Shown here piece after piece: positions 1 to 10,766 of a stretch of DNA of 64,000 nt. The position numbers and the translations under genes were made by a program. The notes under the pieces were generated by a model. That model saw only the letters and a list, made by a program, of their open reading frames with translations. It made no database searches and had not been told where the DNA came from. How positions within the stretch are numbered: the first letter of the stretch is position 1; every line of letters starts with the position of its first letter. Source of the DNA: Eleusine coracana subsp. coracana (taxonomy: Eukaryota; Streptophyta; Magnoliopsida; Poales; Poaceae); assembly GCA_032690845.1 (NCBI GenBank), contig CM064424.1, positions 33,243,969 through 33,307,968 on the forward strand. The letters are read 5' to 3'.

Positions 1-42
1 TGTTGCCGAGTGGTCAGAATGCGAGTTACCGCCTAGCCCGCA
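1..42 (+). pseudogene. Tat-lineage RNase H fragment (3' scrap, copy 1)
   Basis: The 42 bases before the LTR encode the end of a retroelement RNase H region (readable motif AEWSECELPPSP). The same bases precede an LTR at the same point at 16,985-17,026 and, in an intact Tat element, at 48,664-48,705. The fragment ends in CCGCA, the target-site sequence of the solo LTR at 48,706. It runs off the left edge of the window. Confidence 0.8.
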
Positions 43-805
43 TGATGTAGATATGGCCTGATCTTCAGAGAGGTAAGGGGATAAACTCGAATTTGGGGAA
101 CTCGGCGTCGACGACCCGGCGTGAATAAGACACGATCCAACCCCGCAACCGTTACACCAAGCACAACTTGATTGTTCCTGCAAGCGAAATCGAGAACACA
201 AGCAAGAGAGGATAAACACGCAATCTGAAATTGCAAATATGGATGAAGTGAATCACAAGAAAAGGTTCAAGCTCTGATCACAAAAGGACTAATCGCCACA
301 GTGGTGTAGAACAAGAACAGGGGCCCTGGATTACTGTAAAAGGACTTGTCACCACAGTTACAATAATTCGATCAAGTTTCTCTCTGGAAAACTGAACTAA
401 ACAAAACCCAAAACTAAAAGACGGCGGCTACTGAGTTTATGTAGTAAACAAAGACGTCCTAGGGTTGGGTGCGACCAGGGGGGGCGCCCACAACATGGGC
501 TTAAGGCCCGACACGATACATGGCCAAGTTGTCCCAAAATAGGTGGCACAACACCTTGTCATGGTCACATATTATGACTCACGACCCTTCTGGAGCTAGG
601 ACCAGAACCAAAACGACGGCGTCGTCGTCCCCTTTCCAACGCATCAAAGAACACCTCGTTTGGACGTCGGATGTGGGAGATATCATCAAAACCGTGAAGG
701 GGTGTGGGCTAAATCCGAGACGAACGCGGCGACCGAGTTGGTGACGACTTGTAACATGGGGAAGGCCATGATATGCGTGTATCCAGCATGGTGATGTCCT
801 CATCA
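43..805 (-). mobile_element. CRM-type LTR, chimeric (flanked by Tat on the left, Athila on the right)
   Basis: A 763-bp LTR oriented to the minus strand: in plus orientation it starts TGATGTAGATATGG and ends TCCTCATCA, so it has TG...CA ends on its own strand. It lacks a target-site duplication: CCGCA on the left, GTGTT on the right. It shares diagnostic variants (for example cacgatccaacc) with the solo LTR at 48,706-49,466, whereas the array LTRs read aagattcaacc. It therefore looks like a recombinant between that LTR insertion and another in an Athila element. Confidence 0.85.
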
Positions 806-2107
806 GTGTTCAATGAATACAACGAACAAAGCAAACTCACCGCCATTCGGGACTGGGAGTTCACATCCGTGCGCAAGTTCGACCACAACTTCCTCGAGAG
901 AATTGGCGTCCTTGCTGATTTTGAGTACGCGCTCAACATAGCCGGATGGTATGATTTCTACCACCTCGATGATTATGGTTCTAAATGGCTTAGCATTGAA
1001 TTCCTTTGCACCTTAAAAGTCCACACCACTCCGTCCAACAAATTAGGCACTCTCTATCCATTTCGTCTTTTTGGTGAAACCTATGAACGGTCTTTAAAAC
1101 AAATTAGCACTTACGTTGGTTTTGACCGTAAAGCCGCCATAGACATTGATCAACTTAAAGGTTTGACCCCGCAAGGAGTTTGGGCTAAAATAGGAAACCC
1201 CTTCATGGGACAGGAGCGCACTAGCGACATTCATAACCCTTCGCTCCGTATAATTCACCATTTTATCACTCACTTCCTCAACCCTCGGGGTGATGTATGT
1301 TCAGTGAATAGTTTGGATAAAGCCTATCTCTATGCTGTGATAAAGAAGATTAAAATGAATCCCACTTTCTTCCTCATCAACCATTGGCTCACCCTAGCAT
1401 TCAAGCAGCATGGACCTATCACTTTCACACCTTTTGTCACTAGAATTGCTAGAAAGGTTGGCGCACTCCATAGAGCTAGGACAGATCGCCTCCCTAATGC
1501 TCCTTTGCTAGGGAAAGATCATTTTTGGCAAGCCCACCTTTTGAAGGAGGAGAACAATAGGTTCTACATGCTTTATCTAGCGCACAACACAGAGATAGAA
1601 CTGCCTAACCCCGAACTCACCATCATCGGTAGAAAGAACTTCCTATACAATTGGCAAGCTCCCATGCAGTGTGCACGACACAGTGTTTCAGGGGATAGGC
1701 TAGGGACAAGACCACCTCGAACGGGTGCTTCGGGAAGCTCACAATACCATTGGGAGCAACCACAAGTCCCCGGATTTATGAGCTCATCACACTACACTAG
1801 TTCATCCCATGTAGAGTATGAACCGTACAACCCTTATACGACGGGGAGTTACCACCAACCTCATGGAGGCATAGGCACTTCTTGTTCTGCCCGATTCACA
1901 TCGTACAACTTTTCGGGGTTGGAAGAAGACATGCAATACTTGGCTACCAATGCTTATGAAACCAACGAACAAAGCTAAGAAATACAAGCAGCCATAAGGG
2001 ATAGGCAAGAATGGCAGCAACAAATGGCAGAACAGCTGCAGACAAACATCTTCATGATGGACCAACTGTTCGGCCACTTCAACATCGAATATCAACCACA
2101 GCAGTGA
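806..2107 (+). pseudogene. Athila-type envelope-region ORF, 5'-truncated, one internal stop
   Basis: An open frame of about 390 codons enters from the LTR and becomes retroelement-specific at base 806. It resembles the large ORF found between pol and the 3' LTR in plant Athila elements (short cue RLFGETYERSLKQIS); no enzymatic motif is seen. The frame meets TAA at 1976-1978 but stays open afterwards to TGA at 2105-2107 with a Gln-rich tail, so TAA probably replaced CAA. Both 17-kb copies carry this stop, so it predates the duplication. The N-terminus was lost at the LTR joint. The envelope-like role is inferred from the family and position; a generic 'plant transposon protein' label is equally possible. 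Confidence 0.6.
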
Positions 2108-3606
2108 AACTCATCTATGCTTAAGTCTTGCAAAGACCTAAGCTTGGGGAGGTACCCAAACCAAGGTGCGCTGCTTGTTCTATCCTCTCTCCCCCTTTCT
2201 CTAGTTGAGTTGTTTTCATTTTGAGAACATAGTCTCTAACTTGCCTATGGAAATGATGAATAGTTGCTCTGTTAGCTCCCTGTGAGTCTCAAGTATACAA
2301 CCTCTACTCTTCATTTTGGTGGGTAATGGTAGACCGGCATGATGATAAGCTAGTCCCTCTATGTTTTAGTGGGTGCAAAATGGCTAATAAACACCAAGTC
2401 TAGTTGTTGGAATTCATGATATAGCATGTTTTGGATGAGTCTATGATCTCCTCATGATTAGAGTCCAATGATTTCTTTCAAAACCATGCTGCAATAAACC
2501 CCCCCCCCCTACTTGGTGTATATCTTTCATATGATAGAAAAATTCCTACCAAGGCCAAATATTAATTATGAACCCACTTTTATGCCTTCCATGTATGCAT
2601 TGAGTTTGGTTAGGATTTGATCCTTATGAGGGACTTGCACCTTCAAAGCCAATCATTTTCCTTCGCGTAATCTTTGAGTTCTGAAATAATCATGCTTAGT
2701 TATGTGGTTTCCGCATTGGATTCAAGCATCCACCTCACCAAGCATGTTAGCCAAAAAATCCCTCCTTTGCGATAACCTTGATCCTACAAGAAAGATTTTG
2801 GTCTTCCCAAAATAAATGCTTAGAAAAAGTTTGTAAAAATATTTGAGCCATTGAACTAGCTTCCCTACACTATGAGAGCTGAAAAAGAAAGAAAGAAAGA
2901 AAGAGAAAAATGAGAAAAAAAATTATTGGCTCTCATAGATGTACTAATGTCAAGTTTCAAGGTTCATTAAATCCTTTGAGCAAAATAAAGGACCATCCTT
3001 TCACTCTAGCACAAAAATCGAGTCTTTGATATAGATTTTTGCTATTGTGCTAGTCCACTCCTTCGCATGAGTCCATTCTCTCCCTCTCCCCTGGACATAA
3101 TTTCCAAATGGTTGGAATGAGAAAGTGCAAAGTCTTTTCGCTAGGACCATCTCTTAACAAAATATGCATACCAAATGGGCCATCCTACCAAGCTCCAAAT
3201 ATAAAGCCAAATTTCATAGAGTATGATGAGCACTTGGTGAGGAAATACAATTTTTGAGAGATGAGAGTCATAGTGAGAGATTGCACCAAGAGGGAAAATT
3301 TCCAATCTTATGTAGCATTACAAAAACTTTGGACTCATGATCATGTAGGAGGTTGAGTGACAAAATCTAAACTAATTGTTCTGAGTTCCAACCGCTCATG
3401 ACAAGGTCATAAAATGCCTAAGAGCCCCACTTACAGTGAGAAAGACTTAGTGATCAACTTGTGCTGGTTTACTATTACCCCTATGTTGTAGGAGTATGTG
3501 TTTGTGCACTTGATCCTTGCTGGGCTCTAATATTGAAGCAACTCCTAATCCATCACTTCCAAAATTTAATTTGCTCGGGACGAGCAAAGGTTTAAGCTTG
3601 GGGAGG
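2108..3606 (+). other. Athila 3' spacer with two PPT-like tracts
   Basis: Non-coding stretch of 1.5 kb between the envelope-region ORF and the 3' LTR, with many stops in all frames. It has a GAAA microsatellite near 2,886-2,903 and a C9 run near 2,501. The 15-mer taagcttggggaggt occurs twice, at 2139-2153 and at 3593-3607. The second directly abuts the LTR and is the functional polypurine tract; the first lies just after the ORF and may be an internal tract. Confidence 0.65.
3594..3606 (+). other. Polypurine tract of the Athila element
   Basis: aagcttggggagg directly precedes the LTR start TGTTGGTGGCC. This is the expected plus-strand priming site for a forward-oriented element. Confidence 0.75.
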
Positions 3607-4089
3607 TGTTGGTGGCCCTTAAAACCCAATATCGCCCACCAACCGGTCAGGAAATGCAATGTAAAGACCAAAGTTTCATGAATATTTGTTTAAACTAATA
3701 AAGTTCCACAAGAAATGTGTGTTTGCAGGTTCAAGAGGGCCAAAATTATGTAAAAATATGAAGAAACGCCCCATCGACCGATCCTGCCATAAAACAGCCG
3801 ACCGACAGGGTCGTATGAGACTAAAATTAGGGCCCGGCAGGGTCATGATAGCTGCAATCAGAACTCAGTCGACAGGGTCATATCGGGCTGAAATCAGCTA
3901 CCCGGCTGGTTGAAACAGAGTCTCATCAGGCTGAACCATCCAACCCAACCGACTCTGCAAAACCCTCCAAAATAAGGTCATTTTCCATTCCCGGATTAAG
4001 GAGGGTAAAAAGTGGAGAAATAAAGGAGGCATCCACGTGACACAACTTGGACAAGTGAAGACATGACTTGGAGGGGGTCAGCACCAAAA

Positions 4090-4340
4090 AGGGGGCGCCG
4101 CCCGGCTTGCCAGGCCGCCCGGCCTGGGGTTTTCCCCCGGGGTGTCCAGCCCACTCGACCCATTGTGCCTACCGATGCCAAATGGATAAAACGGTTGGGA
4201 ACGAACCAAGGAACCGTCATCCAGACCAAATCTGAGACGTCCAAAGGAAGTCGATCGGAAATCGACTCAATCCAATGGCCGCCCCGCCTGTCCTGCCGCC
4301 CGGCGATGCATGCCGCCCGGCGTGGCCCGCCACCCAGCGG
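4090..4340 (+). promoter_or_regulatory. GC-rich block with repeated GCCGCCCGG in LTR U3
   Basis: The 9-mer GCCGCCCGG occurs four times (near 4,098, 4,117, 4,292 and 4,309) upstream of the putative TATA box. The same block exists in copy 2 and, inverted and diverged, near 63,785-63,845. A promoter or methylation-target role is inference. Confidence 0.4.
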
Positions 4341-4388
4341 GGGAAAATTTGACTCTCCTTCACCTACAAGTACCCGCCAACTCTTCGC

Positions 4389-4400
4389 CACCTATAAATA
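4389..4400 (+). promoter_or_regulatory. TATA box of the Athila LTR
   Basis: cacctataaatag lies about 0.8 kb into the LTR and is kept in copy 2 (near 21,383) and in the inverted LTR at 63,718-63,728. It is the likely core promoter. Confidence 0.6.
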
Positions 4401-5520
4401 GAGGAGGAATTTGGCAGAAATAAAAAAGGAAGCAAGTGAAACACATTGGAGTCCATTTTTCCACTACTTTTCTTACTTGTAGAGTAGGTTAGTTAGTCGG
4501 GAGTTAGAGTCTAGTCGAGAGCATCGCTCGGGATTCCAGAAATCATCTCGGAGTCTTGGTATGAGCTCTCTTGTATCTTTTCTCCTTTTGTGAGACTTAT
4601 CTTTTATTAAATATAATTATCTTTTCCTTATTTATATTGTCAAGTATTTATCTTTACTAAGTCAATTTCTTCAAGTTACAATTATCAGGAAAGAACTTTG
4701 AATCTGTGACACCCCAGGTGTCTCACCATAAATTAACAAATATGAGGAGCATTAATCATGGGAATTATAGCATGAAATGATAGGAGCCTAATCATTGATT
4801 TAATTCTAGGCAAATAAAAACCCTGCAACTAAGTTATTGAAGCAATTCAAAAATTTCAATACAACTCATGCTAAATAATTTCATCATCAGTTTGGTAATA
4901 ATAAAATAGAATATTATGAATTTATTGGGCATTTTATCTGCTTGGCAAGACCCTTAATTAATTAATTGATTCTTAAGTAACTAATTAATGCATTTAATAA
5001 ATTCTAAAAATATGTTTATGCAATTTTTAAATAAAATTCACTAGAGTGTTCTCCACCATTTAAATAGTCACTCCACCGAATTTCACCAATTTAGGAAATC
5101 CCTAGCTATTTTATTTTGATTTATTAAAAACCAGCTTTGACTAGGGACTTGTTTGTAAGAAATCCAAAACTTGGAGGGCTGCAGCGCAAAATCTTTTTCT
5201 TCCTCCCTCCCTGGCGCAGAGCCCCCCCCCCTACCGATGTCGGTGCACTGTCCGGCCCGCCTTCACCCCTCCACCTCAGAACCCAGCGCGTGCAACAGTG
5301 CGCTGCGCCGTTGACTCCCCCCCCCCCTCTGCCTCTGCCGCTCTGTCCCCTCATCGCGAGCTCGCCCAACCTCCTCTTCTCCTCTCTGCATGCCACTGAG
5401 CCGCACAGCAAGCTTTCAATTCCCGCCACTCTCCCGCTCCCTTTCCCCCGCTCACTTCCTGGCCCTTTGCTCCGCCTGAAACCGCACCGCAAGCTCCCGA
5501 GTACATTGCCCTCGCTCTCA

Positions 5521-5558
<38 letters not shown>

Positions 5559-7151
5559 CCGCTCTCCACGCTCTGCTTCTCACCGCCATTTCCAACCCAC
5601 GCTCGAGCTTGGGTCCTGCCCTCCCATTGCCACCAGAACTCAACCCACACCACCAACCCGCGCGCACGCATCCCCGTGCCTTTCGCTCGACAAATCCCCG
5701 TGTGAGCTGGAGCTAATTTGAAGAAAACCAGGAAGAGCACCTCCAGCGAGTTCCCCCACCGCCGTCCAGGAATTCTCGAGCCACGGTGAGCCATTCTTCA
5801 ATTTAGTGCACACACAAGTTCCTTACCCATGCACGAACCAAACTAAGTCGATGTGCTTTTGTTTCTTGGCTTGAGTTAGGAATAGTTCCTATCTTCCCTG
5901 GCCGCCATCTCTGCTACGTCGAAACCGAGCCGCCTCATCGACGAGCCCCTATCTCTGGTCGTCCTCACTGAACGCTGCCCAGATGCCGGTCCTCTCCTCG
6001 CCGTCGTGAAGCTCTACGAGAAGACGACCATCGATTTTGAGCCCCGTAGTTAAAACGCGACGTCACCGAAGCCCTCTCCTTCCGCTATCTCGTCGCCGAT
6101 GATCTTCCGGTGAGCCACTTCCCCCTTGAACCCTGCCAACCATTCCGCCTAGACGTGCAAGTCATTTTTCTGCTCTCGCGACGGGCTTTCCCCGCGCACA
6201 GCCGCCGGTAGCGAGCCCTCCGGCCACCCCGCTCTGACGAGCCTATTAGCCGTCCTTCTGGCGCCTACGTGGCCACCATGTGGATCCGACCTGGCACCCA
6301 CGTGGCTCCGACGTGGAAACCCCTTAAACCAGAAATATGTCCAGAAATTGCCATAAAGTGCTAAACACTTTGAAAAATCCTAGTACATTGAATTTAACTC
6401 CAATGAAGCTGAAACAAAATTGGTTAGTTTCATTTCGGATTGCTCTATTTTAGTAAAATAATAAATAATTGTCACTATACATTTATTTTTGTTAACATAT
6501 TTAATTGTCCAAACACAAATTTATTCACCAGAAATTCTAGGAATGGAATTAAATCTTATTTTTGGCATGCTTAGTAAAAATATGATTATCTACCACCACA
6601 AATATTGGTTTGGAAAAATATGAATTATTTTAAGCTCTGGAATTTATTTAGTATGTTTGCTTAAATTAGTTCTAGTAATTATTCTATAATTAATTGGCCC
6701 TTGCCACTTGGCACAAAAATCACTCTTAGAAGCCCCTGTACCCAGTAAAACACACAAGTCCAGAACCTAAATTTACTTAATTAACTAAATTGATTGACTC
6801 ATATCACTATTTTACTTTAATAAATGCTAGTAATTAGAATAATAATATCTAGAGGTTGTAAATTGGTAAAAATGCAATTCACCTATATCTCTATTCATGA
6901 TAAATCACTCAGGTCCAGAATCATTTGGTTACTATTTTAATTGCTTGATTGTTCTGAAAAACTATAACAAACCTAAATAAATGAATAACACACATAAAAT
7001 GATGAAACTTTAAATTGTTTCTCTGAAGCATATGGCTTCGAGAACATAATAATAATTTATTTGACATCAAAACACGATGTGCTTGCATGTATCATATCAT
7101 TGCATATAACGGTGTTAGGACAATACCGTTAACACCTTTGTCATCATATAG

Positions 7152-7244
7152 GTAACGACAACCAAGAGCCCGAAGAGGATCATCAGAAGGATACTGAGTC
7201 TCAGGAACAAGAGATTGAAGTTGCTAACACTAGTGTCGATCCAG
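7152..7244 (+). CDS. Putative LTR-embedded exon X: acidic peptide (copy 1)
   Basis: A 93-nt open segment after an acceptor-like ...catatag and before a GC-type donor (CAG/GCAAGC). It encodes an acidic stretch rich in Glu, Asp and Gln (starts GNDNQEPEEDHQ, ends NTSVDP). The phase is 1 at both ends. The diverged family-A copy at 43,382-43,474 has the same length and stays open despite many base changes. The equivalent in family-B LTR (56,778-56,864, minus strand) is 87 nt, also open and also phase 1/1. Function unknown. That it is a real spliced exon is inference. Confidence 0.4.
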
Positions 7245-8250
7245 GCAAGCCCCGGTTTTCATTCGCCATTTTATAAAGTTGCTAGTTATCAATATTACTA
7301 GTGTCTAAGATTATTGTTGCATTAGTTCATAGGACTTGATTGGAACCCACTTGCATGATACCCAATGACCTATACCACTGTCATTTGAACCTTGGTAGTA
7401 TCAATACTGTGTCGCTTCACTTAATAACTACTAGGCGTGATAGATATCATTACTAAGAATGAACTTGACCACTAGAATGGGACTTATAAAAGAAGTTTAT
7501 TTTGATGTCATGACCGGGCAGGGATGATGCATGTGTAGGTTTGCAGCAATACATGGGTGTTGACTGTGGTAGCCCTACCTTGTCGAACCTAGGACCCGTC
7601 CGTGGTCGGCCCCTTGGTCAAGTATTGAACAGTACTGAATGCATGCTAGTCTATGGGCACTAGTAAACTGATGTAGCATTGACGCGGCAATGAGGACGGT
7701 ACCTAGTTCAGTGGTCGTTGACCCTTCTGCTGCTGGAGTGGGCGGTTCATACCGCGAAGTACTGTTGGCAGGACGGCATGCACACTCGCTGAGACTGGAC
7801 CCAGACTGAGTTGTTTTTCATCCTTGCGAAAGGTTGCCATATACGACCTTAATTGTTGTGTATGTGTCATGTATCTCGGGTTATCCTAGCTGGTGTAAAT
7901 CAATTGCAATTGTTGTCCCTCGCAGTAATGAGTACCACTTGGTCACTGAGTTGTCACGTAGTTGCACATGGTACTTGGGAATTGATTATGATGCTTATTG
8001 TTGATATTACTATTATGGCTCTTATGTTGTACTTACCTTGTGTATTGCTATATTATCTTATTGTTGCAACTAAAGTTACATTCTGCTCTACCCAGTTAAT
8101 TGAGAAGTAAAACTTGATAGAACTAATAGGTTGCTTAGTGCGAGTCTTTTCAAACAAGCCACCTATTAGAGCCATTGCATGCCTAGATGTCCGACGGATA
8201 AGTCTTGCTGAGTAATTAGTACTCAGGCTTTGTGCCACTGTTGTTTTAAG

Positions 8251-8354
8251 GTAATGAAGAGGTAGAGTTGCCTGAGAATGTGTTGCCCTGGGACATGCAA
8301 GTCCCTGAGGGTTGGACTGCCCACTGGGAGTCTGACTCGCCGCCGCGGTATTGA
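8251..8354 (+). CDS. Putative LTR-embedded exon Y: Trp-rich C-terminal tail (copy 1)
   Basis: Follows an acceptor-like ttgttttaag. If exon X is joined to it (phase 1), the frame stays open for 33 codons to TGA at 8352-8354. The peptide has three Trp (motifs LPWDMQVPEGW and AHWESDSPP). In the older copy at 56,403-56,503 the frame is the same but has two TAG stops. In family B the corresponding exon would stop at once. No known domain recognised. Confidence 0.35.
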
Positions 8355-9407
8355 TGTGTGTTGCTAGAGTGATGGTTCCTCGGGCAGGAACCATTACTAT
8401 GTTGTATCGTCGAGCTTGTACCTCCTTATCGTTATTCGCTTCCGCTGTGTTTTCAAAACATTATGAACTTGTAATATTCCGCTGCACTCTGATGACTTAA
8501 TGATGTAATATTCAACTGAAATTCGATCAAATGTTGTATTATCAAGTGTCTGTGCTATCAGCACCGTCGGGACCTCGATCCTCCGGGAAGGGGCGCCACA
8601 GAAGCATAGTTTACTAGATTCCTGGCTTGGATTTAATTAAGTTTAGTTCTTGAATAGAACTTAGACTTGGTTATTTCCCGGCTATTCTTCCGCTAGGCCA
8701 ACAAAATAATATCTAGTGAAGGCATAGGCGCGGTGCCTAAGTTAACACTAGCTGGATTTGCATTCGTCCCCACGGGCTTTGTAGTAGGCGGCAGGTGGTG
8801 ACAGCAATGTCCGTCCATTTAGTATTCCACCACATTCGGGAAGTCTCAAGCAGGGTTGTCTAGTGGTAACGTGCCCACTAGTGCACGAGGTTAGTTACCG
8901 ACCCTATTAGTGGATCGTTGTCGTGCCCTGAAGTAAGCTTATAGGTGAAAGACTCGAGGTTGTACCATGGATTTGGTGTAAGGACTCAACCCGAGTAACT
9001 AGGAATTTTGACGCTTGACTAGATTAAGGAAAGTTTATCTTAGGAATTCTAGACTTGGACTCGCTGTCCTCTCGACGAGCTTAATCGATCTCTTTTATCT
9101 ATCTTAGTGTGGATTTCTCCCATATCACTGCTTCCCTGTTTATCATTGAGTATCTTTACCCCCGTCTTTGGTCAGTTGGTATAACTCTTATAGTCATATC
9201 TTTGTTAAACCAAGATACTCTTACGCCTAGCTTCCCTGAGGAAAATAAATACGATACCTTAGAATACTCCTGGGTGAAATGCTACAATAGATGTTCCGTG
9301 CGCTTGCGGATTAGTTCACTCTTCTCTTAAAGCATAACAAACATCAATCAACACTTCAAGTGTTGTTACTAGATAATATTTTGGTGTGACGTTAAGAAGT
9401 ACCAACA

Positions 9408-10766
9408 GGTCACCTCAGGGAATGTCGTGTACTGCTCCTTCGTCACTAGGCCCATCCTCCTCAAGAGATAGCAGATGTAGGGACCATAGACCAAGAGACG
9501 TCCTCCAACCCTCTCAGAGATAACCTCCTCCATCTCTCCAATGAGAAGGTCTGCCAAGTCGAAAGTCTGCCTCCTTAGAATGGCTGCTACAACCCACTAG
9601 TGTAAGAGTGTGAACTCCTCTCTGTAGCCAGACCTGGGAATGATAGTCCTAGTGACTATCGCTCTGACCACCTTGGCCTCTGCAGTGAGTCTCGTTGGGC
9701 ATCTCTCAAATCCTGGGGTGTGTGGAGGTGGGAAAGCGATCGACACTAGGTTGTCTAAAGGCAGCTTCCCTCCCTGAGGTCTGCGTGGTTGCTCCAGTGT
9801 ACCGTAGGCACTCCTATAAAGCTGAAAGTATGAAGCCAGGAGTCCTAGGTTGGCAATCAAGTCCTGCCTGGGGACTCACTGTGGCTGCCCTCTAAATAGG
9901 AACCGGAACTCTGATCGGTCTCTGGCAACCCACAACATTGAGTAGAACTCGAGGACTATATCCTCTCTATATAGGTGTGGAGCAGTAACTAGCTCTGCTA
10001 GCCCTGGTAAGTACATAAAGTACTGCTCCATGTCTATGCCTGTGGCCCTCCTCATGGCCTGGTAGGTGGTGTACTGCTGCAGTACAAACACCTTGTCTCT
10101 CGTCCTCATGGCCAGACAGCATCTCAGGCCCTCACCAATCCTCCTCTAGAGGGCTATCCAGTACCTCTCTCCAACAGGAGGGTCTCTGGGGACTAGAACC
10201 CAGTGCTCGAAAGGTACCAAGCGAAGTACCTTAAGGTCCTTTGCAAGAACCTTAAGGATATCCGGCTCTCCGGCTGCCTGAACTAGTCTCTGCAGCCTCC
10301 TCGTGCACACCTCACAGGTGCACCTCGGGTCTCCTACCCGGTGAGCTGTCCTCTATGGAACAGTCTGCTCAGTCTCCTCCTGAACCAGCTCCTCAGACTC
10401 TAAGGTCTCCTCCTCTACGGCCTCCTCATCCTCAGACTCCTCCATCTGTCTGGAGGATCCCTGCTCTATAGTTCTCGACGATATCCCCTGACAGGAAACC
10501 GGAGTACACTGCGGCCACGGCAGTGGCACTACTGCAACAGCCAGAGGTGCAGTCCTCTACCTGGTGCTCCTCCTCAAACCATGTGCCTGACGAGGCTGCT
10601 CTAGGATCAGCCATGTCCCCGGAGTTCTCCGTGACTGATCCATGGCATCTAGGTGCCTAGCCACTCTCCTGGCTCTCTCCGCCTTTGGGTCCAGTCTTGG
10701 TCTCTTCTTGGTCTTGGGCTTCTCAGGCATCTTTTCCTTGCCCTTGTCCTATCCTGACCTTGCCAT
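9408..10766 (-). pseudogene. Athila-like ORF, minus strand, cut by the Athila LTR (copy 1)
   Basis: Frame read from ATG at 10764-10766 leftwards, broken by stops. It has a basic N-terminus (KPKTKKRPRLDPKAERARR), an acidic Glu-rich segment, a CxCxxC cluster (CTCEVC), then a conserved region (cues YLPGLAELVTAPHLYRED and MLWVARDRSEFRFLFRGQ). The pattern parallels plant Athila/'plant transposon' ORFs. It ends abruptly at the Athila LTR, which appears to have inserted into it. Copy 1 has extra stops that copy 2 lacks, for example TAG at 9597-9599 and one near 10,354, both CAG-to-TAG. Family call is tentative. Confidence 0.5.

Larger units (their letters stand above)
4705..8600 (+). mobile_element. 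Tekay/Del-type solo LTR, family A (copy 1)
   Basis: A 3,896-bp LTR, TGTGACACCCC...GGGGCGCCACA, inside the Athila LTR. Flanks GAATC (4700-4704) and GAAGC (8601-8605) form a 5-bp target duplication with one mismatch; the intact Athila LTR reads GAAGC here. No internal region is present, so it is a solo LTR. Parts: AT-rich 5' zone, a GC-rich CT-rich zone (5.2-6.3 kb) with CT microsatellite and splice-donor-like sites, an AT-rich zone, then two putative small exons. The motif agtcttgctgagta is shared with the diverged LTR B, which belongs to an element with Tekay-type gag. Long ORFs in the GC-rich zone look like composition artefacts. Confidence 0.7.
3607..9407 (+). mobile_element. Athila-type 3' LTR, interrupted (copy 1)
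   Basis: Starts TGTTGGTGGCC at 3607 and ends TACCAACA at 9407, so the termini form an inverted repeat. With the inserted Tekay LTR (4705-8600 plus one 5-bp duplication) removed, it is about 1.9 kb. An uninterrupted minus-strand homologue begins at 62,572. That copy shows the joined sequence around the insertion point and a tRNA-Asp-like primer site next to the LTR end, which supports the Athila call. No 5' LTR of this copy is in the window. Confidence 0.8.

Noticed and set aside
520..744. Recurrent 74-codon ORF starting MAKL in every CRM-type LTR
   Set aside because: Lies on the strand opposite to the element, recurs as part of the LTR, shows no known motif; likely chance.
773..805. ATG inside the LTR as a true start for the 401-codon ORF
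   Set aside because: The first 11 codons are LTR sequence joined by recombination; the protein's real N-terminus is missing.
5124..5794. Overlapping ORFs of 120-195 codons on both strands in the GC-rich LTR zone
   Set aside because: Rich in Pro, Ser, Leu or Arg, overlapping on both strands, length changes between near-identical copies through C and CT runs; best explained by base composition. Same for 22,116-22,800, 41,579-42,130 and 57,811-58,687.
7853..8394. 85- and 113-codon ORFs in the Tekay LTR 3' part
   Set aside because: The hydrophobic plus-strand ORF lies in what would be the intron between exons X and Y; the minus ORF is opposite exon Y. No sign of constraint seen.
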